From contig NZ_FOQD01000017.1 in the NCBI RefSeq assembly GCF_900113665.1, positions 89,501-153,500 of the forward strand: DNA of 64,000 bases, written 5' to 3'. The notes under the pieces are model-generated. The model did no database searches and was not told the origin of the DNA. It was given only the letters and a program-made list of their open reading frames with translations. The translations under genes and the position numbers were made by a program. Below, piece after piece: positions 35,726 to 43,849 of this stretch. Positions within the stretch are counted from its first letter, which is position 1, and every line of letters begins with the position of its first letter. This stretch comes from Planctomicrobium piriforme. GTDB lineage: Bacteria; Planctomycetota; Planctomycetia; Planctomycetales; Planctomycetaceae.

Positions 35726-36516
35726 GCATTGCCTTCCAGGCCTTAGTCCTAGTTGCATTGTCTCTTCCGGGGATCATCTTCCGCAGATTCGCCAATCGCG
35801 CCGGTCAGTTTCGGCAGCGGCGTCCAATAACCGAGGACGTGACGCGAAGCATTGTCTCTGCTGCAATCCTGAACGCGATCTGGGCAGGGCTTTGGGACAG
35901 CGTAGGACGGTCATTCGGCATCAGAGTGGACCTGAACTCAGTTGTCATGCTGTCGATGGGCCAGTTCGGGCACGAAGATGCCCATTTCATGAGCGCGGTA
36001 GAGTCTCTGACGTGGCATCCTTGGTCGGTTCTCTCGTACTTCCTTTCTCTCTATCTGCTGTCGATGATTTTTGGACATGCGGCGGGAATTTTTGCACATC
36101 AGAAACCGCTGAAATGGATTCATGACTGGATAGACGAGGAACCCAGTTATCGCCGATCAAAAGAGTGGACCTCTCATCTCGAATACCAAGGAGCAGGTCG
36201 GGCTAAAAGGTTGTGCGCTACGGTCCTGAGTATCGGTTCGACACCTTATCTCTACTTCGGCTTCCTCGAAGATGATGGGGTCATGTGGAAGGACGATGGC
36301 CACCCCGATCGCTTTGCTCTCCGTTCAGCATCACGAAAGCGAATCGATGGTAACGGTGACCATGAGGAAAAGGTTCCTGGGCAACTGTTAATCATCAGAG
36401 CATCCGAAGCAAAAACGCTTTGCATTTGGTGGGTAGAGCTTTCAAATCCAGAAGAGATCATTCTGCCAACGACCAACGGCGTTCCAGCGGTTGTACCACA
36501 ACCAGAAAACGACTAA
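35722..36516 (+). CDS. DUF6338-like membrane protein
   Basis: 264 residues. The N-terminus has SIAFQALVLVALSLPGIIFRRF (one membrane helix with a conserved PG-type turn), then a second hydrophobic pair (about 105-130, VLSYFLSLYLLSMIFGHAAG), then a soluble C-terminal beta-rich domain (PYLYFGFLEDDGVMWKDD... LLIIRASEAKTLCIWWVEL). This layout matches the DUF6338 family as I remember it. It is the last gene before attR, a usual place for cargo. Function unknown; a defence or exclusion role is only a guess. Confidence 0.6.
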   Translation: MSIAFQALVLVALSLPGIIFRRFANRAGQFRQRRPITEDVTRSIVSAAILNAIWAGLWDSVGRSFGIRVDLNSVVMLSMGQFGHEDAHFMSAVESLTWHPWSVLSYFLSLYLLSMIFGHAAGIFAHQKPLKWIHDWIDEEPSYRRSKEWTSHLEYQGAGRAKRLCATVLSIGSTPYLYFGFLEDDGVMWKDDGHPDRFALRSASRKRIDGNGDHEEKVPGQLLIIRASEAKTLCIWWVELSNPEEIILPTTNGVPAVVPQPEND

Positions 36517-36610
36517 ACGAGCGTTTTTGAGCGGATTTCAGCAACCGCCGGAAGTGGGTTTCGCCGCATAAATCATGCGGAATTCTGCGAAAGTGGCATC
36601 GGCTCGGTAG

Positions 36611-36652
36611 CTTTAGGAAACCGACGCTCTATCCTGCTGAGCTACGGGGACA
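36611..36652. repeat. attR: 42 bp copy of the tRNA-Arg 5' half
   Basis: Perfect copy of 19860-19901. It corresponds to the 5' half of the tRNA plus two upstream bases, with no T arm next to it, so it is not a working tRNA. The chromosomal sequence to its right is the original upstream (promoter) flank of tRNA-Arg. Confidence 0.92.
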
Positions 36653-36843
36653 AATGCAGTCAGGACTCGGACTGCTTCGGTTGTTGGAGAGGTTATCGGA
36701 TTTTGGGTGTGCGTTGAAGTAGAGTCGGTCCGTCTTGAGAATGCTTGGTGCAAATTGGCGTCCGCTCGAACCCTGTGCTGTAGTGCAGGCCGAGGAGTCC
36801 CTTTGATTGTTGAGCTTGTCTTGCTGTTTCGAGCGGGTGATGG

Positions 36844-37611
36844 ATGATATCAGTAAAGAATGCGTTTGATACCGCCCTCGTCACCTTCTGCATTTTTGTG
36901 TTGTCGATTCCCGTTTCAGGATGCCGCCGCTCTGTTCCCCCAGATTCCAACACGTCCTCTGCAACGCCGCTGCAGGCCAGCGAAATGAAATCCGACCCCG
37001 AGAAGAATTTCTGGAACTGGTTTCAGGCTCATAGGGACGAGTATCGTTCACTGAATTCGAAATCTGCGCAGGAAAAAGAACGGTTGCTTTCTGAAATTCA
37101 TGAACATTTGCGCGAGTACCACCACGGCCTCGCCTATGAAATCTCAGAGCCACTACGGGAAGGGGGGAATGAATTCGTCGTCTCGGCGGATGGCGATTTG
37201 GAGATCTTTTCTCATGTTCGGTCCTTGGTCGCGGCTGCTCCTCAACTTCCCGGTTGGAAGGTGATTGCCTTCAGACCGGCACAAGGATTTACTTTTGTTC
37301 ACAAATTCGATGATGTGAAACTTGAAGCCAGCACTCTCTGGTTTCAACCTCTCGTTTCCAAATCGAACCCTGGGTCTTTGGGGCTCATGATGGGTGTCCC
37401 TGATCTGAAGGATGAGCAGAAGGACGCTGTGGTCAACTCATTGTGGATCGTCGTCGAGACAGGAATCGGCGAAGAACGGTGTGCGGAGCGGATCAAGTAT
37501 GTCGATGCAACGAAATTGCCGGATAACCCTGATGCATCTGGTTTTCTTCCTTTAGCAGAGCTTCCCGACTATTTGAGATGGTTTGAAGGGAAGACCCAAA
37601 AGAAAGAGTAG
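36844..37611 (+). CDS. Hypothetical lipoprotein
   Basis: 255 residues. The N-terminus MISVKNAFDTALVTFCIFVLSIPVSGCRR has a signal segment with lipobox PVSGC (Cys about residue 27). The mature part is alpha/beta, with no domain I recognise (WKVIAFRPAQGFTF, SLGLMMGVPDL). It resembles secreted proteins that carry a DUF695-type or YbjN-like fold, but I cannot confirm this. First complete chromosomal gene to the right of the element. Confidence 0.65.
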   Translation: MISVKNAFDTALVTFCIFVLSIPVSGCRRSVPPDSNTSSATPLQASEMKSDPEKNFWNWFQAHRDEYRSLNSKSAQEKERLLSEIHEHLREYHHGLAYEISEPLREGGNEFVVSADGDLEIFSHVRSLVAAAPQLPGWKVIAFRPAQGFTFVHKFDDVKLEASTLWFQPLVSKSNPGSLGLMMGVPDLKDEQKDAVVNSLWIVVETGIGEERCAERIKYVDATKLPDNPDASGFLPLAELPDYLRWFEGKTQKKE

Positions 37612-37803
37612 AGCTAGGCTGAATATCGGATTCCAGCGAGATTCCAGGTTCACCGTCAATCAGGCATCGGGCGGGATTCGCGGCGGGAATTTTGAAAATT
37701 TCTGCCAAGATCGAATGGCCTGCTGCGAATAATGGACGTTGTGAGTGGCGTCGATTTCGCCCGGTTTGGGTTGTCGCTTGTTGAATTGGGAAATGCGTTG
37801 AAC

Positions 37804-38022
37804 ATGGCTGGTCAGGGTTCTACCGGAAACGTCGTTGCGGCGATCTGCAGTTTCTTTCTGCCTGGTCTCGGGCAGCTTGTGCAGGGGCGCCCCATCACCG
37901 CGCTGATTCATTTCGTCCTCACCGGTCTGCTGTGGTGGGTGCTGCTGGGCTGGATCGTCCATATCTGGTCGGCACTCGATGCGGCGTGGTATAAACCGCC
38001 GTACACGACCATCCACGACTGA
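37804..38022 (+). CDS. TM2-like small membrane protein
   Basis: 72 residues from ATG 37804. VVAAICSFFLPGLGQLVQGRPITALIHFVLTGLLWWVLLGWIVHIWSALDAAWY (in parts) has the P-G-L-G-Q-x-x-x-G-R turn between two membrane helices, seen in TM2-domain and related small proteins. The frame is open further upstream, but homologues of this type are about 70 residues. Five bases separate it from the esterase gene, so they may be co-transcribed. Confidence 0.7.
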   Translation: MAGQGSTGNVVAAICSFFLPGLGQLVQGRPITALIHFVLTGLLWWVLLGWIVHIWSALDAAWYKPPYTTIHD

Positions 38023-38027
38023 TCTGC

Positions 38028-38741
38028 ATGCTTGTTGAACACGCCTGGCCCCGTCCTCAGCCGCCGTCCCCTTGTCCGATCTGGCTGCAACTGCCTCCCG
38101 GTGGTGCAGCCGCGGTGCGTCGCTGCTGGCTGGTTCTCGATGCCGAGTTCTACCTGAACCGAATGGACGCTCCTGCGGCCATTGCTGAGGTGCAGCAACA
38201 GTTCGCCGGTGATGTGGCAGCCCTGTTCGTCTCGCATTTTGGACAGCCGGAACGCCATCGCGATTACGCCTGTAACGCCGACTTCTCCCGACTGCTGGTG
38301 CAAGACCTCCTCCCGTGGCTGCGATCCCAGTGTCCGGCTTTGGAGGAGGGCGGGCATACTGTCATTGGACTGAGCCTCAGCGGGCTGGCCGCCGCGCATC
38401 TGGCGATGCTCTACCCGAAGACGTTTTCGTCGGCGATCTGTCAGTCGCCGTCGTTCTGGTGGGAGAGCGAGCGGTTTCGCCGCGAGCTCCCGCAGTTGGA
38501 ATCACCGCGCCCCAGATTCTGGGTGAGCGTCGGAAAATCGGAACTCGAATCCAGAGTCTCGCATCCACCCAGCGGCCTGTTTCAGGGGACGAATCAGTTA
38601 GAATCCTGCCGCCGCACCGTGCAAGACCTGCAACGCGCAGGCTATGCTGCCGAACTGCACGAATATGACGGCGGCCACGAAACCGCCTGCTGGAAACTCG
38701 AACTCCCGTCCGCACTGAAATGGTTGAGTGCTGAGAGTTGA
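38028..38741 (+). CDS. Alpha/beta-hydrolase, enterochelin-esterase-like
   Basis: 237 residues. The nucleophile elbow GLSLSGL (about residues 123-129) and a late His in YDGGHETACWK (about 222) fit the putative-esterase (Fes/IroD-like) family. The N-terminal immunoglobulin-like domain of true Fes is missing, so this is the short type. No signal peptide. Substrate unknown. The stop overlaps an upstream alternative start of the HAD gene; the two are likely in one operon with the small membrane protein before them. Confidence 0.8.
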   Translation: MLVEHAWPRPQPPSPCPIWLQLPPGGAAAVRRCWLVLDAEFYLNRMDAPAAIAEVQQQFAGDVAALFVSHFGQPERHRDYACNADFSRLLVQDLLPWLRSQCPALEEGGHTVIGLSLSGLAAAHLAMLYPKTFSSAICQSPSFWWESERFRRELPQLESPRPRFWVSVGKSELESRVSHPPSGLFQGTNQLESCRRTVQDLQRAGYAAELHEYDGGHETACWKLELPSALKWLSAES

Positions 38742-38800
38742 GCGTGCCCCAGACAGTATCGTCTTTTTCCTGCCCCCTCGCCCCTGACCCTTTCCTCGCC

Positions 38801-39469
38801 ATGCATACCTGTTCCGCTCTGATCTTTGACCTCGATGGCGTCCTGGTCGATTCCAATTCCACATCTGAAAAGCATTGGGAGTTGTGGGCCAATCAGCATG
38901 GCCTGCCGTATGAGCAGATCGCGAAAATCCATCACGGGCGGCCGACGATCGAAATCATTCGCACCGTCGCCCCGCACCTCGATGCCGTCGCAGAGGCACG
39001 ACTCAAGGAAGACGCCGAAGCGGATGACACCGAAGGCATGACCGCATTTCCGGGCGCAGCTCGATTGTTGACGACATTGCCGAAAAATCGCTGGGCGATC
39101 GTCACCAGCGGGAAGCGTCGCACCGCCACGATCCGTCTGAACTTCGTGAAACTGCCGATTCCAGAGATCTTCGTGACGTCGAACGACATCACTCGTGGCA
39201 AGCCTGACCCGGAGCCCTACGCCCAGGCAATCACCCGGCTCGGTTTCTCCGCAGAGAAGTGCGTCGTGCTGGAAGATGCGCCGGCGGGAATTGAATCAGG
39301 CCTCGCGGCAGGGGCATTTGTGATCGGCCTCGCGACCACCAACGACCCGAAAGCCCTCTCAGCAGCACATGTGGTGTTGAAACATCTGGACGATCTCAAA
39401 CTGACCGTCACGCAAGATGGTCTGCAACTCACTTGGGATTCCGCCGCTTCGATTCAGGATCACCGTTGA
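38801..39469 (+). CDS. HAD-family phosphatase (beta-phosphoglucomutase/sugar-phosphatase-like)
   Basis: 222 residues from ATG 38801; a TTG at 38738 in the same frame would overlap the esterase gene. Motif I is LIFDLDGVLVDS at the N-terminus, motif II TS in AIVTSGKRR, motif III Lys in ITRGKPDPEPY, motif IV VLEDAPAGIESG. The cap inserted after motif I is helical (subclass I). This pattern fits small sugar phosphatases such as YfbT/YniC. Cytoplasmic. Confidence 0.85.
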   Translation: MHTCSALIFDLDGVLVDSNSTSEKHWELWANQHGLPYEQIAKIHHGRPTIEIIRTVAPHLDAVAEARLKEDAEADDTEGMTAFPGAARLLTTLPKNRWAIVTSGKRRTATIRLNFVKLPIPEIFVTSNDITRGKPDPEPYAQAITRLGFSAEKCVVLEDAPAGIESGLAAGAFVIGLATTNDPKALSAAHVVLKHLDDLKLTVTQDGLQLTWDSAASIQDHR

Positions 39470-39559
39470 TCGCAGCAAAGCCATTGTTTCGAATTTCGTG
39501 CTTCGGATTTCGGATTTTAAGTAGGATCGCGATTCCGAAGTCGATTCACCTGGCTCGGT

Positions 39560-41293
39560 CTATGCCACCTGTTGTGCTTGTTCGATCTGCTGCACGAGAT
39601 TCCGGATCACCTGTTCGACTTCGATCCGTTCGCGTTGCCATTGCTCGCGTTCCGCCTGGCAGGCCTGTTCGCGGATAATCAGTTCTTCGAGCTGTCCCTG
39701 GAAATTCGCTTCCCGCTCGCGCATCGAGGCTTCGCGGATCTCGATCCAGTGGATGAAGGCGCTCTCTTCCTGTCGACGCGTGCGGTCGAGATCGGCGAAC
39801 TGCTTGCGTGCCAGGTCGAACTCAGCTCGTTGCTGGGAGAGCAAGGTCAGCAAGTCTTCCAGCGGCTGCTGCCGATCGACAGGCGGCGTTTCGCCTTCAG
39901 CGGCAGGGAAGGGGGGCTGGATCAATGATTCAAGCAACGGGCCAAGCTGCTCCGAAAACGTATCCAGTCGCCCGCGAGTCGCAGTCAGTAAACCTGCCTC
40001 GTCATTGAGCCGTTGTTGATGTTCGTCGAGCAGTTGGCGTTCGCGCTCTCGCATCTCCATGAACTGCTGACGTTCCGAGACCAGTCCTTCGCGCTGCAAC
40101 GCCAGCTGGCCTTCCACTTCGCGTCGCTGTTGCACGAACAGTTCCTGCTCTTCAGCAAGAGAGTGTTCGCGCTGCGTCAGCAAATCGCGGAATCGTCGCA
40201 TCTGCCCGAGTCGCATGCGGACGGACTGCTCGACTTGTTCGACCCAATTGCGATGCTGCTGCTGTTCGACGGCAATGGTCGAGCGATGGGTCGCAAGTTC
40301 CCGTCGAGCGTTATTGAGGTGGTCTTCATGCAGGCGGAACCGCTTCTGCAGATCGATTTCACGGCGTTCGAGTTCCACTTCCCGCTGATCCAATTTTCCT
40401 AAACGATCGCGGCTCAGTTCCTCAAGTTCTTCCAGGTGCTGGCGACGTTCCGACTTGCGATGTTCGGCCCATTGCTGATTCAACTTCGCCTGTTCATCCC
40501 GGAGCGTCTGCAATTCCGCACGTTCCTGCAGGATGTCGCCGCTCTGCTGTTCCGCTGCGGACAGTATCGCGATCCGTTCCAGCTCAATCTGTTCGCGCTG
40601 TTCCTGCGCCAGCCTGCTGAGATTTTGAAGTTCCTGTTCCTTGAGGGCCTCGAACTCCAGCCGCGCCTGCTCGGCAGTCGCCTGGAGCGCGGCTTGTTCT
40701 GATTGCAGTTCCTCGCGCAGCCGACGTTCCTGTTCGGCGAACTCGGCTTGCGCCTGGGCCAAAGCCTCTCGCTCTTGAATCAGTTCCAACTGCAGCGCAT
40801 CGCGCAGGCTCTGGTGGTCGCCAGTCAGTGTTTCCCGCTCAATTTGCAGAGCAGCCCGTTCCGTCTCAAGCTGCTGCAGGCTTTCGCGGTGCTCTTTGAG
40901 TCTCGACTGTTCGAACGCCTCACGAGCCTGATCGAGCGACTGTCGCTGCAGCCGCAGATCGGCGGCTTGCTTGGCGAGCGATTCCTCGCGAAGGTCGAGC
41001 GCCCGTTCTCCTTCAGCAATCAGAGCGGCACGGCTCTCCAGCTCTTCCCGGAGGTGTGCTGTCTGCTCTTCCAGTTGCCTGGCAGCAAGTCGCGTTGCCC
41101 GTTGCTGTTCCTGGAGAGTCCCCAGCTGAGCATTGAGCTGCTGCTCGCGGCGGTCGAGTTCTGCAAGCTGAAGCTGCAGATGCGTGACGAAGCGCGCCGC
41201 CTGCGACAGTTGATCTTCCGGCGCGTCCTCGACCGCCGGCTGATTCAACTGTTCACGATGCAACGGGTCACGGCGTAACGCCGGCGTCGGCAT
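39560..41293 (-). CDS. Long coiled-coil protein
   Basis: 577 residues, AGGAG ribosome site before ATG 41293. From about residue 28 to the end it is almost wholly alpha-helical with heptad character and very rich in Glu, Gln, Arg and Leu (for example LQLELIQEREALAQAQAEF). No membrane segment or signal peptide. Such proteins occur in many planctomycetes and may be structural or scaffold proteins of the cytoplasm. No enzymatic domain is visible. Confidence 0.75.
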   Translation of the reverse strand: MPTPALRRDPLHREQLNQPAVEDAPEDQLSQAARFVTHLQLQLAELDRREQQLNAQLGTLQEQQRATRLAARQLEEQTAHLREELESRAALIAEGERALDLREESLAKQAADLRLQRQSLDQAREAFEQSRLKEHRESLQQLETERAALQIERETLTGDHQSLRDALQLELIQEREALAQAQAEFAEQERRLREELQSEQAALQATAEQARLEFEALKEQELQNLSRLAQEQREQIELERIAILSAAEQQSGDILQERAELQTLRDEQAKLNQQWAEHRKSERRQHLEELEELSRDRLGKLDQREVELERREIDLQKRFRLHEDHLNNARRELATHRSTIAVEQQQHRNWVEQVEQSVRMRLGQMRRFRDLLTQREHSLAEEQELFVQQRREVEGQLALQREGLVSERQQFMEMRERERQLLDEHQQRLNDEAGLLTATRGRLDTFSEQLGPLLESLIQPPFPAAEGETPPVDRQQPLEDLLTLLSQQRAEFDLARKQFADLDRTRRQEESAFIHWIEIREASMREREANFQGQLEELIIREQACQAEREQWQRERIEVEQVIRNLVQQIEQAQQVA

Positions 41294-41594
41294 AGGGGAC
41301 TCCTTTCCCCGACATGTTCAGGCTGAGACAGAAGCATGTCAGATCAGAGACCTGAGCAAGTTCCCGCCTTCAACGGTCATGCGCCACAATCCATGGCACA
41401 TGTTGCTTCACAACATTCCGTCGTTCGCCCTGCAGGATCGAGCGTAAAACGCTCGGTCAGGCAGGGCGACGATGTTCACTGGTTAAACCCGATTAGCCAC
41501 GCCATGAGGACGTATGAACCGCGTTCTGCCACGCGGAGTGTGACGTTCCTGAACGAAACGCGCGCTCCGCGGGCACCCGGTAGAGCAAACTGCT
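41294..41594. other. Gap between coiled-coil gene and thioredoxin
   Basis: About 300 bp between the start of the coiled-coil gene and the end of trxA, both on the minus strand. It should contain the promoter of the coiled-coil gene. I see no convincing gene or hairpin. Confidence 0.4.
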
Positions 41595-41924
41595 CTAGCC
41601 GACGTGTTTGTCGAGGAGTTGGGCGATGCGGTCCTGCGGCTGGAGGCCGAGGATGCGGTCGACCGGCTTGCCGCCCTTGAACACGATGAGCGTCGGGATG
41701 CTGTTGATCTGGTAGTTGATGGCGGCCTGGCGGTTGTCGTCGGTGTTCAACTTGCCGATCTTCACCTTGCCGGCGTACTTCTCGGCCAGAGCTTCGATGG
41801 TCGGAGTCAGCATTTTGCAAGGGCCGCACCACGGCGCCCAGAAGTCGACCAGCACAGGCTGATCGCTCGACAACACTTCGTCCTGAAAAGTTCCGTCATT
41901 GAATTCTTTGAGATTCCCGGCCAT
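41595..41924 (-). CDS. trxA: Thioredoxin
   Basis: 109 residues from ATG 41924, with AGGA eight bases upstream; a GTG at 41939 is in frame but lacks a site. The active site is WAPWCGPCKM (about residues 30-38), and the cis-proline is in SIPTLIVFKGG (about 74-84). Size is that of classical TrxA. It reduces protein disulfides in the cytoplasm with thioredoxin reductase, which is not nearby. Confidence 0.95.
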   Translation of the reverse strand: MAGNLKEFNDGTFQDEVLSSDQPVLVDFWAPWCGPCKMLTPTIEALAEKYAGKVKIGKLNTDDNRQAAINYQINSIPTLIVFKGGKPVDRILGLQPQDRIAQLLDKHVG

Positions 41925-42123
41925 GTCACTTGTCCTCACTTCGCTGGCAATGAATGACGCTCTTGTTGTTCGGCGCCATTGGAAAGTTCTTGAAACGTTG
42001 AAAATTATAAGTTGAGGCAGAGAGTGTCAACGCGGGCAGCAGTCCGCCGGATGTTGCAAGTTCTTGAAATTGAAGACGTTGGATTTTGAAGGGGTCTGTT
42101 TCGACACTTCTGAAAACAGGTTT

Positions 42124-43311
42124 TCAGTACCTGATCACTTTTCGCAAAACCGACCAGGCCAGCACCACGAGTACTCCGTTTGCCACCCACATCGACCACT
42201 CGGGATCCAGCTTGCCCTGCTTGCACTGTGTCGTCAGCCCGAGCATCAGGGGGTAATACGCCCCCACAATCGGTACAAAGCAGATGAGAAAGCTGGTGAG
42301 CGCCTGGCTTTTTCCGTAGCGCATTGCGAACGGCGTTCCCAACAATGCAAAGAAAAAGCAACTGCAAGACATCGCGTAACGGGAATGCACTTCTGCGTTG
42401 AGGCGATAGGCCCAGCCCTGTCGCTGATCAATATCCGCCAACCGCTGCCCGCAATTTGTCGCCAGGCGGGGAAAATCGGCCATCGTCAGAGCAAAACAGG
42501 CGTGCAGCACGGCGTATTGCTTCTTGAGATCCCGTTCCTGATCGATTTCGACCAGTTCCTGTTTCATCCGCAGAATCGGCAGTTGCTGGGCTTTAGGGCC
42601 TTTGCCGGCGTGGTTCCACCGCAGTTGTTCGGTGACTTCCGCAAATCGACCTCGGGTGCCGCCGGGAATATCGACCCAGGCATTTAGAGCGTGGATGTTG
42701 ACCCGTTGCCCTTCGACATCGAGGTCAATTTCCGCCTCTTCCGCCTGCAGGGTGCAGATTTTCTGCCCTTTGGTGTAGCGGAAGGTCGGATGCAGCAGCC
42801 GCTGGCCTTCAACTCCTTCGACGGTCACCAGCAGCCCTCGTCGGGGATCGCTAAAGTGATGTTCGGTCCGCAGACGGTCGAGGAAAATGTCTTCCATGAA
42901 CGACACGATGTGTTGTTCGATTTTGCCCATCGACCACGGAATCACCTGGTCGGTCAGAATCAGCGAACACAGGCTCAGCACCGCGCCCAAAAACATCGCC
43001 GGCCACATCAGAGACAGAGGATGGATCCCTGCCGACTTGGCCGCGGTCACTTCCTGGTCGCCGGAAATTCGCCCGTAGACGACGCTCACCGTCAGCAGCA
43101 GGGCCGCCGGAATCGTGAACGGCAGCATGCTCGGCACGACGTAAGGGATAATCGTCAGGGCCTGTTGCGGGTCGAGGCCGCTGTCGGTCGCCTGTTGAAA
43201 GATGCCGACAAAAACGAGCAGAACCGTGATGCACCCCAGCACAAACGTGAACACCCGCAGGATTTCACGAAAGATGTACCGTTGCAGCAATGGAATGTTG
43301 GGCCACATCAA
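42124..43311 (-). CDS. LptF/LptG-type permease (YjgP/YjgQ family)
   Basis: 395 residues. N-terminal LLQRYIFREILRVFTFVLGCITVLLVF is the usual opening of the family, followed by more membrane segments (about 55-75, 100-125), a periplasmic domain of about 170 residues, and three C-terminal membrane helices. SGDQEVTAAKSAGIHPLSLM is the family's cytoplasmic coupling segment. It would be a subunit of the ABC complex that extracts lipopolysaccharide or a related lipid from the inner membrane. The sister permease is not next to it. Confidence 0.85.
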   Translation of the reverse strand: MMWPNIPLLQRYIFREILRVFTFVLGCITVLLVFVGIFQQATDSGLDPQQALTIIPYVVPSMLPFTIPAALLLTVSVVYGRISGDQEVTAAKSAGIHPLSLMWPAMFLGAVLSLCSLILTDQVIPWSMGKIEQHIVSFMEDIFLDRLRTEHHFSDPRRGLLVTVEGVEGQRLLHPTFRYTKGQKICTLQAEEAEIDLDVEGQRVNIHALNAWVDIPGGTRGRFAEVTEQLRWNHAGKGPKAQQLPILRMKQELVEIDQERDLKKQYAVLHACFALTMADFPRLATNCGQRLADIDQRQGWAYRLNAEVHSRYAMSCSCFFFALLGTPFAMRYGKSQALTSFLICFVPIVGAYYPLMLGLTTQCKQGKLDPEWSMWVANGVLVVLAWSVLRKVIRY

Positions 43312-43546
43312 CCTGCCTGGTAGTCGGCTCCGGCAATCAGGGTCCGGACCGCAGTGAGGCGGCCGGCAGGCGGGTTATCGGTCAACCCCCCAAATAGGTC
43401 AAGACGGCTTGCCAGGGGAGGGCACCCGGCGGCGAATTGAGCCGAACCATTCGCACGGTTCGGAGGTCTTGAATCCGACCCGTCGAATGCCTATTCTGCG
43501 AATCCGCCCGACGGGGAACCGTTTCGGGTGAGACAATTTGACGGTC

Positions 43547-43635
43547 GGAGAGATGGCAGAGTGGCCGATTGCGCAGCATTGCTAATGCTGTTACCATGTC
43601 AAAGTGGTACGGGGGTTCGAATCCCCCTCTCTCCG
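43547..43635 (+). tRNA. tRNA-Ser (anticodon GCT)
   Basis: 89 nt with acceptor GGAGAGA/TCTCTCC and discriminator G. The anticodon arm is CAGCA TTGCTAA TGCTG (anticodon GCT), with a long class II variable arm (TACCATGTCAAAGTGGTA) and T arm GGGGG TTCGAAT CCCCC. Intact. It lies 215 bp from the recombinase remnant fused to rtcA, which may come from an element once integrated here. Confidence 0.95.
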
Positions 43636-43849
43636 CTTACTTCCACGCCCTGGTTGTAAGTGCCTTTTCTCAAAGGCTTTACCGGCAGGAAATCTGATTG
43701 GCACAGTCGAGTGTGCCATGAGTGTGCCAATCAAGGCGTACTCAAGGAGAGGCTTGGCGTTTCTCACTGTCGTTCCAGGCGGTTGCCCCCTCTTTCTGTC
43801 AAAAAACAAACGGAACTTTTCCGACACCACCATGATGCCGACGACAATG

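Larger units (their letters stand above)
19860..36652. mobile_element. Integrated element in tRNA-Arg, satellite/reduced prophage type (16.8 kb)
   Basis: Bounded by a perfect 42 bp direct repeat (19860-19901 and 36611-36652) that corresponds to the 5' half of tRNA-Arg. A tyrosine recombinase gene starts 95 bp inside the left end. Content, left to right: recombinase, unknown protein, small HTH/excisionase-like genes, P4-type primase-helicase, small zinc-ribbon genes, major capsid protein and two putative structural genes, two membrane/secreted proteins, a second excisionase-like pair, tiny genes, and a DUF6338-like gene at the right end. I find no terminase, portal, protease or tail gene, so it is either a satellite using another phage's parts or a decayed prophage. 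Confidence 0.88.

Noticed and set aside
36611..36652. Second tRNA-Arg gene
   Set aside because: Only the 5' half is present, without T arm and 3' acceptor strand; it is the attR copy.
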